Assembly: GCF_003864295.1 (NCBI RefSeq)
Contig: NZ_BDQK01000007.1
Span: forward strand, 1 to 64,000
DNA from: Aphanothece sacrum FPU1
GTDB lineage: Bacteria > Cyanobacteriota > Cyanobacteriia > Cyanobacteriales > Microcystaceae
Direction of reading: 5' to 3'
Length of the DNA: 64,000 bases
Below the pieces are notes generated by a model. It was not told the origin of the DNA, made no database searches, and saw only the letters and a list, made by a program, of their open reading frames with translations. Both the position numbers and the translations under genes were made by a program. Positions 17,563-25,933 of the stretch are shown here, in pieces. How positions within the stretch are numbered: position 1 is the first letter of the stretch; the number at the start of each line of letters is the position of its first letter.

Positions 17563-18189
17563 ATGTCTTATAGTGATTTTACTTTACCCAGTGTCTTAAA
17601 AGCTTTTGATTTAAAATGTTCAGAAATACCGAATCTTTTTAGTGAAGTAGAACCATTAGAACCGAGTAAGTTTCTCAGAGATGCTTTAGAAGATAATCTT
17701 ATTTTAGCATTAGGAAGTAATACCGAAAAATCTCGCTCTGAGTTAATTATAACACCAATTTTACTCGAATTGAGAAAACAGTTTAATAAAAAAATAAGTT
17801 TTTTTTCTGGGGTTAATTTTACTATTGATTCTGCCAGAGGATTAAATGGTAATTGTGATTTTTTGATTAGTGGTTCTGAAGAATTACTATTTATTAAATA
17901 TCCTGTTATTGCGATAGTTGAAGCGAAAAAAGAGGATTTGATAGCAGGTTTAGGTCAATGTCTTGCAGAAATGATAGCTGCTCAAATTTTTAATGAAAGA
18001 GAAATACAACCGATATCTAGTATATTAGGAACCGTTACATCAGGGACTAATTGGCGATTTTTGAGGTTACAAAATGAGCAGGTTGACATTGATTTGACTG
18101 AATATTATTTAAGTGATTTAGATAAAATTTTAGGGATTTTAGCTAATGGGATTAGTTGTGGAATGGGCATCTTGCCCGTTACAGACTAG
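17563..18189 (+). CDS. Predicted PD-(D/E)XK-like nuclease-fold protein
   Basis: 208 residues. The segment LNGNCDFLIS followed by VIAIVEAKKEDL fits the D...E-x-K core of restriction-endonuclease-like folds, and SRSELIITPILLEL is a pattern common to this cyanobacterial family. GLGQCLAEMIAAQ continues the typical fold after the E-x-K strand. No substrate is known, and no methylase is nearby, so I do not call a restriction system. The last residues (MGILPVTD) are encoded by a GGGCATCTTGCCC palindrome related to the repeats at 5.6 kb, so the C-terminus seems to have been rewritten by a repeat. Confidence 0.65.
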   Translation: MSYSDFTLPSVLKAFDLKCSEIPNLFSEVEPLEPSKFLRDALEDNLILALGSNTEKSRSELIITPILLELRKQFNKKISFFSGVNFTIDSARGLNGNCDFLISGSEELLFIKYPVIAIVEAKKEDLIAGLGQCLAEMIAAQIFNEREIQPISSILGTVTSGTNWRFLRLQNEQVDIDLTEYYLSDLDKILGILANGISCGMGILPVTD

Positions 18190-18251
18190 AAGCGACGTAC
18201 CATAATTATTTATATTTCAAATGAAAACACTATATTAATACCCGATATTTA

Positions 18252-18470
18252 CTAAACAACAGTAAAGGGAATATTTTCTAAAATGACATTAGGAATATTA
18301 CCAGAACCTAAAACTTCTTTAGCATCGATAATTTCTATTCCCACTAATAATTCATTGACTCCAATATTTAAAGCCATTTCATCAGTCAGTTGAACTGTTT
18401 TGCATTCGTGTTTTCCTTCTACCAGCCTAATATAAAGGGCATCAATTTCAGCATCATAACTAATTTTCAT
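18252..18470 (-). CDS. DUF2283 protein
   Basis: 72 residues. The start MKISYDAEIDALYIRL and the segment NIGVNELLVGIEIIDA are the DUF2283 pattern (small all-beta proteins, common in cyanobacteria, function unknown, sometimes near toxin genes). Its ATG at 18470 is in the same frame as the kinase remnant upstream, and no stop lies between the remnant's TAG (18515-18513) and this ATG. Confidence 0.8.
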   Translation of the reverse strand: MKISYDAEIDALYIRLVEGKHECKTVQLTDEMALNIGVNELLVGIEIIDAKEVLGSGNIPNVILENIPFTVV

Positions 18471-18677
18471 AATTTTTTCCTTAATTTCTCTTTCATGTGC
18501 TTTAAAAGCTGACTAATTACTACCTGATTGAGCAAAACAAAATTGCTTAATGACTACTGCTTGATTAGCGGTAATTTGTCGTGCTTTCCAAGCAATACGC
18601 CCCCCTTCTCGGTTGCGCCCTAATTCTTCCGTAACTTCGTAGCCATAGTTTAACCAATCAGGAAAATTATTGCTCAT
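18471..18677 (-). pseudogene. N-terminal remnant of a cyanobacterial Ser/Thr protein kinase
   Basis: Reading from the ATG at 18677 gives MSNNFPDWLNYGYEVTEELG, then REGGRIAWKA and QAVVIKQFCFAQSGSN, which is the start of a eukaryotic-type kinase: glycine loop and the VVIKQF Lys strand. The frame stops at TAG (18515-18513) where these kinases usually have Trp. After it the homology continues (SAFKAHEREI) and then breaks at about 18481, where the frame runs into the DUF2283 gene. The catalytic domain is gone, so this is a relic. Confidence 0.7.
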
Positions 18678-18718
18678 AATAAAACATTAGTTAATGAATT
18701 ACTTTTAGTAATAATAAG

Positions 18719-19144
18719 TTACTGAGAAAAGTTAGGAACAAGACGGAAAAGTAAAGTTAAAAAAGCAGTTACTACAGATACAATAAGAGGAGTAATTAAA
18801 GATTTTGCTCCTTTTAAGTCGGCTACATCATTAACCAGATTTCTTTGGATACTTTTCATTTCTGTCACATCTTCTTTGATAGTTTTAACTTCTTCTTCTA
18901 ACCGAATTTGTCCCATTTTTATTTCAGTGATGTCTTTTTGAATGCTATCAAATTTAGCTTCAAATTTAGCTTCAGATTTTTCAAATTTGGCTTCAAATTT
19001 TTCAAATTTAGCTTCAGATTTTTCAAATTTGGCTTCAAATTTCTCATCCATCTTGTCTAACTTACTGTTGATCTCTTTCAAGACTTCCCCTAGAGAGTAA
19101 GTGACTGTTATCGGTGTCTGTATACTTGTGCCTTCGGGACTCAT
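18719..19144 (-). CDS. Coiled-coil protein with a C-terminal membrane anchor
   Basis: 141 residues. The middle is a heptad-rich repeat of EAKFEKS/F units (about 35-70), followed by more coiled coil (EEEVKTIKEDVTEMK) and a C-terminal hydrophobic segment (SLITPLIVSVVTAFLTLLF, about 115-135). It belongs to a widespread type of small cyanobacterial anchored coiled-coil proteins without assigned function. The Glu-Ala-Lys-Phe array comes from short tandem DNA repeats at about 18950-19040 and its copy number is likely variable. Confidence 0.7.
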   Translation of the reverse strand: MSPEGTSIQTPITVTYSLGEVLKEINSKLDKMDEKFEAKFEKSEAKFEKFEAKFEKSEAKFEAKFDSIQKDITEIKMGQIRLEEEVKTIKEDVTEMKSIQRNLVNDVADLKGAKSLITPLIVSVVTAFLTLLFRLVPNFSQ

Positions 19145-19278
19145 GACTTAAACTCCTATTAGATATACGTTAACGAATTCTATTCCCGTGGGGTGTGTTA
19201 GGCAAATGCTTATTATTCGATTATAAACTAATATTTTTATCCGGCAGTAATGCACCAAGATTAAAAGGTTTATGTATG

Positions 19279-19390
19279 TTAAGCTAAGACGCATTTAAAA
19301 TGGTTATAGAGGATTTTAGTAAAAAGTTCAAACTCTTTCTCCGGCGCTCCCTTGCAGTCTCAACTACTAATTTAAATGCGTGACAGCTTA
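19279..19390. repeat. MITE-like element with 20-bp terminal inverted repeats (copy 2); part of the gap 19145-19549
   Basis: The left end TAAGCTAAGACGCATTTAAA and the right end TTTAAATGCGTGACAGCTTA pair at all but a few positions. The length matches copy 1 at 11683-11795. The remainder of the gap is other repeat debris: a GGTGTGTTAGGC/TAATGCACC pair (about 19191-19252) and a TTGGGTTTCGTATCTCAACC type repeat (about 19455-19485). Confidence 0.8.
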
Positions 19391-19549
19391 CGCTAGGCTA
19401 ACACGCCCTATTAGATTGACATAGCTAATGCGCGTGTATTAGGACTGGGGTTTGTTGGGTTTCGTATCTCAACCCAACCTACAATCTAATTGGGTGCGTT
19501 AGACTTATTTATGTCCGACTACTCTAGAAGATGCAAAATTAATTTTCAA

Positions 19550-20656
19550 TTAACCTAATCCCTCAACAACTGGATGGAAATAAAAGGCAATTCCAATGAC
19601 TAGATACGTCGCTAATAATAGCGTCCCTTCTAACCAATTAGAACGACCATCAGAACTAATAGAATTCGTAAGTAAAACAGCTACGGCTACTGCTACTAAC
19701 TCAAAAGGATTAAAATTTAGATCCATTGGTTGTCCTAAAAGTAATCCTGAAATTACTAAAACAGGGGCAACAAATAAAGCAATTTGTAAACTTGAACCCA
19801 CTGCTACTGACATTGATAAATCCATTTTATTTTTCATGGCAACGGTGACAGCAGTAATGTGTTCTGCTGCATTCCCAACAATGGGTAATAAAATGACTCC
19901 GGTAAATAATCCTGTTAATCCTAAAGACGCAGTAGCTTCTTCTAAAGAATTGACTAATAATTCTGATTCAAGAGCAACTCCAATAGTTACCATTAACAAG
20001 ATAAAAATCCATTTTTTGATATTCACTTGTGTGGGATTTTCTTCTGTTAATTCTGCCTCATTATTTTCCATGTCAGCCATACTTACATCATAAAGATAAG
20101 TATGAGTTTTCATAGAAAAAAGTAAGGTCAAGCCATACACTAAAATTAAAACAATGGCAACTGCAACTGATAAATTTTGTAAGGTTTTTTCTTCAATTCC
20201 TGTTGAAGTATACTGTACAGCAGTCGGTAATAAAATCGCCACTACGGCTAAATTCATGGAGGAAGCATTTAAACGGGCCGCTACTGATTGAAATGTTTGC
20301 TCTTTATAACGTAATCCTCCTAATAACATTGAGAAGCCAACTACTAATAATAAATTACCAATAATTGACCCCGTAATAGTCGCTTTAACAACTCCAATTA
20401 ATCCCTCTTTCAGAGCAACTAAGGCTAAGATTAATTCTGTCGCATTCCCAAATGTGGCATTTAATAAACCCCCTAAATTGGGCCCCACAACTATAGAGAT
20501 TTCCTCGGTTGCTTTACCCATAAAACCTGCTAAGGGAACAATAGCTAACCCTGCAGTTAAAAATATAACTGTTGCACCCCATTCAAGATAATATGCAGCA
20601 AAAGAGACGGGTATAAACAACAAGAAAACAGATAAAATCTTATCTTTATTTGACAT
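19550..20656 (-). CDS. Ca2+/H+ antiporter (CaCA family, Cax type)
   Basis: 368 residues with about 11 membrane spans. The two alpha-repeat signatures are clear: NATFGNATELILALVAL in the first half and GNAAEHITAVTVAMKNKMDL in the second, each with the essential acidic residue. An acidic cytosolic loop (ADMENNEAELTEEN) separates the halves. The protein exports Ca2+ in exchange for protons. In cyanobacteria it contributes to salt tolerance at alkaline pH. It is transcribed alone. Confidence 0.92.
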   Translation of the reverse strand: MSNKDKILSVFLLFIPVSFAAYYLEWGATVIFLTAGLAIVPLAGFMGKATEEISIVVGPNLGGLLNATFGNATELILALVALKEGLIGVVKATITGSIIGNLLLVVGFSMLLGGLRYKEQTFQSVAARLNASSMNLAVVAILLPTAVQYTSTGIEEKTLQNLSVAVAIVLILVYGLTLLFSMKTHTYLYDVSMADMENNEAELTEENPTQVNIKKWIFILLMVTIGVALESELLVNSLEEATASLGLTGLFTGVILLPIVGNAAEHITAVTVAMKNKMDLSMSVAVGSSLQIALFVAPVLVISGLLLGQPMDLNFNPFELVAVAVAVLLTNSISSDGRSNWLEGTLLLATYLVIGIAFYFHPVVEGLG

Positions 20657-20815
20657 AAATTGAGATGGTTACTCCTAGCCTGGGATACTTCTTATTTTAG
20701 AACATTAGGAGTTATTCACAAGTAATAAGTTTTCAGGGTGGGTTCTTAACTAAAATTTAATGTTTTCATAAATTAAATAAACCAGTCCGTACATAAGATC
20801 TCCAAAAAAAATAAT

Positions 20816-21274
20816 TCAATCATGTCTATCATTGTTTTGATTAGACTTCATATTCATTTGTCGAATTAGCCAATAACTAGCAGAAAGTCCTAAAGCAGCT
20901 AAAGCTAAGGCAATAATATCGTTTTTCTCATATTTAGCTGGATCAAAAATAATGATTTTTCTGGCTACAGCAATTAAAGCTGTGACCACAACTAATTCGA
21001 CTTGAACAATATGTTTTCTCAGATAAGCAGTGATATTTTCTAATAATTCTAAGGCAATTAATATGTTAAGAAATAGTCCAAAAATTTCTAGCATTGTTTT
21101 ATTAAAAAATCCCACAGGTTCAGTGGTCAATAAATCTTTACCAAGAATAATGACTAAATCAAAAATAGAAACACAAATAACAATAACTAAGGCAATAGAT
21201 AAAACTTTAGAAACAACATTTTCAACGAGATGAATCAATCTCATAAAGTTGTCATCTTTAAATATTTTTTTCAT
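20816..21274 (-). CDS. PsiE-like membrane protein
   Basis: 152 residues with four predicted membrane helices. The segments ALELLENITAYLRKHIVQVE and ALIAVARKIIIFD match the PsiE family (phosphate-starvation-inducible protein E). Its biochemical role is not known. No Pho box was recognised upstream, so phosphate control is only a family-based expectation. Confidence 0.8.
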   Translation of the reverse strand: MKKIFKDDNFMRLIHLVENVVSKVLSIALVIVICVSIFDLVIILGKDLLTTEPVGFFNKTMLEIFGLFLNILIALELLENITAYLRKHIVQVELVVVTALIAVARKIIIFDPAKYEKNDIIALALAALGLSASYWLIRQMNMKSNQNNDRHD

Positions 21275-21346
21275 AGGTCACAGCGTAAGTAAAGTTCAAG
21301 TCATTAATTTATCTTACCAAAGTATTCAATTTTTATAAATTAATTA

Positions 21347-22192
21347 TCAATTTTTTTTTTCATAAGCAATTACCTTATATAATACTCGTTCAGAACTTTG
21401 ACTATATTTCAGTATTTCTGTCGTCCAACAAGGAATAAAACGTCCTTTATCCAAACGCTTGAATACATCCAACAAAATATCATAAGTTGGTAAAATTTCA
21501 GCCGTAATATCTTGGTGTACAATCTCTTTAAGACCCGTCTTTAATGCCAAATTTTTATAATCTTCCATAGTACAACATTTGGCATCTCCATAAAAACTAC
21601 TAATTAGCATTTTGCCAAGATAATATAACAAGAAATCTATAAAAAATTGTTTGTTTGGCAAAACAAAATCAGATAAAGCTAATTTTCCTTCTGGACGTAA
21701 TACCCTAGATGTTTCTTTTAAAAAGGCAAATCTTTCAGGAAAATGAAAAATACATTCCACTGCTAAAACGACATCAAATGTTTCTGCTTCTAAAGGTAAA
21801 TTACAAGCATTTCCTTGAATAAATTCAATTTTATTATTACCCAATGGCTTCACTTTTTCTCTTGCTCTTTCTAATTGACGATTATCAATATTAATTCCCA
21901 CAATTTCCAGAGAAGAAAAATTATCATTTAAACTGGCAATAGTTCCTCCAAAACCACAACCAACATCTAAAACTCTCATTCCTTCCTGAATATTGGCTGC
22001 TTTATAAATCAGTTTTGATAAATTTTCTGTGGCTATTTCAAAATCGACTATATTGATTTTTGCTAATTCAGGATTGGGCCAATATCCCCAATGAACATGA
22101 CGACCTAATGCTTGTTCAGCATCAGTATTCTTTTTGTCGAATTCTTGCAAAAGTAAGTCAAAATAAGGCAGTTGAATCGATACTTCTTTCAT
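21347..22192 (-). CDS. SAM-dependent methyltransferase, class I
   Basis: 281 residues. Motif I is VLDVGCGFGGTIASL, motif II VGINIDNRQLERA, motif III region GNACNLPLEAETFDVVLAVE, then RVLRPEGKLALSDFV. The N-terminal segment GRHVHWGYWPNPE resembles enzymes that methylate small molecules such as quinone or tocopherol precursors and related natural products. The substrate cannot be named. It is monocistronic and AT-rich like its neighbours. Confidence 0.8.
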   Translation of the reverse strand: MKEVSIQLPYFDLLLQEFDKKNTDAEQALGRHVHWGYWPNPELAKINIVDFEIATENLSKLIYKAANIQEGMRVLDVGCGFGGTIASLNDNFSSLEIVGINIDNRQLERAREKVKPLGNNKIEFIQGNACNLPLEAETFDVVLAVECIFHFPERFAFLKETSRVLRPEGKLALSDFVLPNKQFFIDFLLYYLGKMLISSFYGDAKCCTMEDYKNLALKTGLKEIVHQDITAEILPTYDILLDVFKRLDKGRFIPCWTTEILKYSQSSERVLYKVIAYEKKN

Positions 22193-22366
22193 GGATAAAG
22201 ACCTAGTTAATAAATTAATTTGAGAGAATCATAGCTACTTCAGGAACAGTCAATCTTCGCCAATTAATCAGAATTTTTCTGATTTTCAGATAGTTTCCCT
22301 TTAATTCTATATGATTAATAGTAGAAATCTAACTATTCTCAAGAATATTTTTATGTTAAGGAAAAT

Positions 22367-22741
22367 TTAGGTACTTCTTCGTCCTAATTCATAAATTCCA
22401 CAGGCCATACAAGTTAATATACCTATGCTAACTGCCCAACTTTTTCCTAATCCTAATTCTACTACCCAATTACAAATTCCACCTATGGCTAAGAAAGGAA
22501 TAATACTAAATATAGACGCATAAAACGCATTTTGAGATTCTCTGGCTTTGCGGGTTCTTTCAAATTCTTTGACTGAGATATAAAGCGATCGCTCAGCAAA
22601 ATTAAACCAACGATTTAGCCCTTCGATTATACATTCTCGCAGAGAAGAAAATCCTAAATAAAAGGCTAAGGCCCATAAACAAGCACCAGCAATCATAACT
22701 TTATCAAGGGAAATTTGAAAGGGGAGAAACTCACTTAACAT
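22367..22741 (-). CDS. Small membrane protein of unknown function
   Basis: 124 residues with an N-terminal hydrophobic segment (VMIAGACLWALAFYLGF) and two more towards the C-terminus (IFSIIPFLAIGGI and WAVSIGILTCMACGIY), separated by a basic stretch (RTRKARESQN). I do not recognise the family. It ends with a basic tail GRRST. Confidence 0.55.
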   Translation of the reverse strand: MLSEFLPFQISLDKVMIAGACLWALAFYLGFSSLRECIIEGLNRWFNFAERSLYISVKEFERTRKARESQNAFYASIFSIIPFLAIGGICNWVVELGLGKSWAVSIGILTCMACGIYELGRRST

Positions 22742-23212
22742 CGGTTTGGGTAAGAAGTTACTAATTTTTTGAACAATTCATCTATTTTAACGTAAGTTGC
22801 CAGTTTAGAAGATCCCTCCTAATCCCCCTTAAGAAGGGGGCAAATTATCAATAAACACCTTAATTTGCTCTTAATTAGTCTTTTTCTTATTAGTAGGTTG
22901 GGTTGAACGATAGTGAAACCCAACAAAATCCCTTTGCTGTATTGGGTTTCGTTCCTGAAAACAACCGAAGAAAATTGCTTATCTAAGTAGTGTTATCAAA
23001 ATAATCGGGTCTAAAACCTTGCTTTTTCATGCGAAACGTTTTTGGTTCGGAGTTTAAATCCCCGTTACAAAAACAACTTCCGATGCACTCGCGCTCCCCT
23101 GAACTTCTGACTTCATTAAGTTGGGTTTCGTTCCTCAACCCAAGCTACAAAAATTGCTGATGAGTGCTATATAATACTAGAAACAGTTAGCATTTAGCTC
23201 GATTATTTCGGT
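22742..23212. other. Repeat-rich intergenic region
   Basis: Holds a CCCCCTTAAGAAGGGGG palindrome (about 22822-22838) and two copies of the GTAGGTTGGGTTGAACGA / TTGGGTTTCGTTCCTCAACC repeat (about 22892-22955 and 23118-23150), a type that also occurs near 19460, 32165 and 45970. No gene or RNA was recognised in the remainder. Confidence 0.6.
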
Positions 23213-23851
23213 GTGAGAAGTGTCATGAATCAGTTAATATATTTCTTAAGAAAAAAGCTTAGGATTGTCCTTTCCCAACGCTTTTGGTTAATTTTATTAG
23301 CCTTAACTGCTTTATCTCTAAGTCTAGGTACAAAAGTCCCTTTAAACGCCCAATATGTTCCGGCCGCTATCGCCACCAATACCTGGCGATATGCGTCCTT
23401 TCCCGTCGAAAACCCTCAAGCTTATACCTCTGGGTTTGGGTATCGGATATCTCCCGTCACCGGCCAATCTCAATTTCATTATGGCTTAGATATTGCCGCA
23501 TCGTTAGGCAGTTATGTGCGAAATTGGTGGGAAGGCCAAATCGTGGAATTATCAGACCATACTGCTTGTGGTACAATGATTAGGATTCGCTCAGGACAAT
23601 GGACTCATATTTACTGTCATTTGATGGGATCAGTAGGAAACACTCCTCAAGGACAATATTTAATGGATCAAGATGGGGGAATTATTGTCTGGTTAGGGCA
23701 AAATATCCCTCTTGGGGCTAGAATTGGTCGAGTAGGTATGACGGGACGAACTACAGGGCCTCATCTTCATTGGGGGTTAATGTATGGCAGAGAATATGTT
23801 GATCCTGCTTTAATATTACAAGAAATGTTTCGTTATCAAGCTGCTTCCTAA
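23213..23851 (+). CDS. M23-family (LytM-type) peptidase-domain protein
   Basis: 212 residues with an N-terminal signal anchor (FWLILLALTALSLSLG). The M23 domain follows: SGFGYRISPVTG, FHYGLDIAASLG (His and Asp zinc ligands), and TTGPHLHWGLMYG with the H-x-H pair near the end. All metal ligands appear present, so it may be an active glycyl or cross-link peptidase acting on peptidoglycan in the periplasm. The frame opens with GTG at 23213; the ATG at 23225 is an equally good start. Confidence 0.85.
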   Translation: MRSVMNQLIYFLRKKLRIVLSQRFWLILLALTALSLSLGTKVPLNAQYVPAAIATNTWRYASFPVENPQAYTSGFGYRISPVTGQSQFHYGLDIAASLGSYVRNWWEGQIVELSDHTACGTMIRIRSGQWTHIYCHLMGSVGNTPQGQYLMDQDGGIIVWLGQNIPLGARIGRVGMTGRTTGPHLHWGLMYGREYVDPALILQEMFRYQAAS

Positions 23852-23922
23852 TTTTTATATAATCTTTAAGTTTAGTTTAATGCCAATAAAATACTACATT
23901 TTTTTGTATTTAAAGGTAATTT

Positions 23923-25443
23923 ATGACAGGTCAAGTCTATTTAGTAGGAGCAGGATTAGAAAATATTGCTTATCTAACTTTGAGAGCTTATCATTTATTA
24001 TCTCACGCTGAAGTTTTAATTTATGATGCCCTTATTGATAGTCAATTACTTAATTTAGTTCCTTATAATTGTCTAAAAATTAATGTGGGTAAACGGGGAG
24101 GTTTGCCGAGTACAAAACAAGAAACTATTAATAAATATTTAGTTGATTACTGTTTAGAAGGAAAACAAGTTGTTAGATTAAAAAGCGGTGATCCTTTGAT
24201 TTTTGGTCGCGTTAATCCTGAAATAAATGCCTTAATTAAAGCTAATTGTAATTATGAATTAGTACCTGGTATTTCTTCTGCTTTGGCCGCTCCTTTATTA
24301 GCCGGTATTCCCCTAACAGATAAAGTCTTAAGTCGTTGTTTTACTGTTCTCACTGGTCATCAACCAGATTTACTCGATTGGGAGGCATTAGCTAAAATAG
24401 ATACATTGGTTATTTTAATGGGTGGACGTACCCTTTCTATTATCATTCAATGCTTACAAGACAAGGGACTAGCTATTACTACTCCAATTGCAATTATTCG
24501 TCATAGTGGTAATCATAAACAACAGGTTTGGCTAGGAACTTTAGGTGATATACTAGATAAAGTTTATGGGGTTTCTTTGTCTCCTGCTGTTATTATCATT
24601 GGTGAAGTTGTCACTCTAAAATTTATGGATTTTTCCTCTTTTCTTCCTTTAACTAACAAAACAATTTTAGTCACTCGTGCTGCGGAACAATCTAGTCAAT
24701 TTACCCTTCTTTTACAACAACAAGGGGCGACAGTTATTGAAATGCCCGCTTTAGAAATTGTTCCCCCTTCTAGTTGGGAAGGGTTAGATAGTGCAATTAA
24801 AGATTTATCGACGTTTAATTGGTTGATTTTAACCTCTGCTAATGCTGTTGAATTCTTTTTTAAACGCTTAGATTATTATGGTAAAGATGCACGAGCTTTA
24901 TCGGAAGTTAAAATAGCTGTAGTTGGCAAAAAAACAGCCTCTGTTCTACAAAATTATGGACTCAAACCTGATTTTATTCCCCCTAATTTTGTGGCAGATT
25001 CTTTAGTAGAAAATTTTCCAGAATCTTTAAGTCATCAAAATATTTTATTTCCTCGTGTGGAAACCGGAGGACGAGAAATATTAGTCAAAGAATTAACAAA
25101 ATTTGGGGCCAATGTAGTTGAAGTGGCCGCTTATCAGTCAGGATGTCCCTCAACTATTGACACTGATGCTTGGGATAGGTTACAATCAGGGAAGATAGAT
25201 ATTATTACTTTTGCTAGTTCTAAAACTGTTGAAAACTTTTATCAGTTAGTTCAACAGGCTTTAGAAAAAGAATCTTCACTGAGAATATCAGCGATATTAG
25301 AGAAAATCTGCATTGCTTCTATTGGTCCCCAAACCTCTAAGACTTGTTACGAACGCTTAGGAAGGGTAGATATAGAAGCTGTCGAATATACATTAGAAGG
25401 GTTAGTAGAAGCGTTAATTAAATCCTATTGTATCGTATTGTAG
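23923..25443 (+). CDS. cobA-hemD: Uroporphyrinogen-III C-methyltransferase / uroporphyrinogen-III synthase fusion
   Basis: 506 residues. The N-terminal half (1-240) is a SUMT: VYLVGAGLENIAYLTLRA, LKSGDPLIFGR and GISSALAAPLLAGIPLT. The C-terminal half (about 248-506) is a HemD-type synthase: ILVTRAAEQSSQFTLLL, LILTSANAVEFFFKRL, ITFASSKTVENFY. HemD closes the tetrapyrrole ring and CobA methylates the product to precorrin-2 for siroheme and cobalamin. A fusion channels the intermediate and is known in several bacterial lineages. The nearby cbiMNQ set would supply cobalt, though the two loci are 13 kb apart. Confidence 0.9.
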   Translation: MTGQVYLVGAGLENIAYLTLRAYHLLSHAEVLIYDALIDSQLLNLVPYNCLKINVGKRGGLPSTKQETINKYLVDYCLEGKQVVRLKSGDPLIFGRVNPEINALIKANCNYELVPGISSALAAPLLAGIPLTDKVLSRCFTVLTGHQPDLLDWEALAKIDTLVILMGGRTLSIIIQCLQDKGLAITTPIAIIRHSGNHKQQVWLGTLGDILDKVYGVSLSPAVIIIGEVVTLKFMDFSSFLPLTNKTILVTRAAEQSSQFTLLLQQQGATVIEMPALEIVPPSSWEGLDSAIKDLSTFNWLILTSANAVEFFFKRLDYYGKDARALSEVKIAVVGKKTASVLQNYGLKPDFIPPNFVADSLVENFPESLSHQNILFPRVETGGREILVKELTKFGANVVEVAAYQSGCPSTIDTDAWDRLQSGKIDIITFASSKTVENFYQLVQQALEKESSLRISAILEKICIASIGPQTSKTCYERLGRVDIEAVEYTLEGLVEALIKSYCIVL

Positions 25444-25505
25444 GGGCGGGTTTAGCTAAAACCTTTGTCACCCAACTATAACAATCATCTCAAAACCCGC
25501 CCTGC
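25440..25505. repeat. Palindromic repeat, copy 5 of the GGGCGGG family
   Basis: GTAGGGGCGGGTTTAGC at 25440 onward and AAAACCCGCCCTGC ending near 25505. The inner sequence differs from the other copies. It follows the cobA-hemD stop directly and could act as its terminator. Confidence 0.75.
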
Positions 25506-25521
25506 TTAATTACTCCGACAA

Positions 25522-25671
25522 ACAATAACAGCAACCACTTTGCTAGTCTCTTAGGGACTTCCCCTCTTTGTTGATATTCTCTAGAGTTGCCCTGAATAAT
25601 AATTCAGATGCCTTGCTCCCTGGAACCTACTTGAGGAAATATAAGTATCTAGATGGGTTGCTGTTATTGCG
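25522..25671 (+). ncRNA. Candidate rod-shaped structured RNA, 6S RNA-like
   Basis: AATAACAGCAACC (about 25525-25537) pairs perfectly with GGTTGCTGTTATT (about 25656-25668), closing a stem of 13 bp around about 118 bases. Inside, CTAG pairs with CTAG, TTCC with GGAA, and the apex is a hairpin CTGAAT-AATA-ATTCAG (about 25593-25608). A long closing stem, a loosely paired centre and an apical hairpin in about 150-180 nt is the shape of bacterial 6S RNA, which binds RNA polymerase. Strand is assigned by analogy and is not certain. No ORF covers the region. Confidence 0.5.
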
Positions 25672-25930
25672 AGTTAACGAGACAGATAGGAACTTAAACA
25701 GGTTATTCTCCTTTGAACGTGTTTTTTGGGCTTGAACTTGCAAGTTTTTCTGCCAGGGAAGCTTTATTTATTTGCTTCATATTATTAATCTAGCATCTTT
25801 GTCAGCAAAACGTCAGATTCTTAATGAAAGTTTACAGTTAAGGGATCAAGGGAATCAAAGGGATTGTCTAAGTATATATGTGTATTTTGTTAATTATAGA
25901 GATTTATGTGGCAGTGAATACTAAATAGCA
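25672..25930. other. Intergenic region with no recognised gene
   Basis: Contains the palindrome AACTTGCAAGTT followed by T-rich sequence (about 25735-25748), which could terminate the candidate RNA upstream, then AT-rich sequence up to the permease stop. Nothing else was recognised. Confidence 0.4.
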
Positions 25931-25933
25931 CAA

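Noticed and set aside
17563-18470. Restriction-modification system made of the nuclease-like gene and its neighbours
   Set aside because: No DNA methylase or specificity gene is nearby, and the fold also occurs in many non-restriction proteins.
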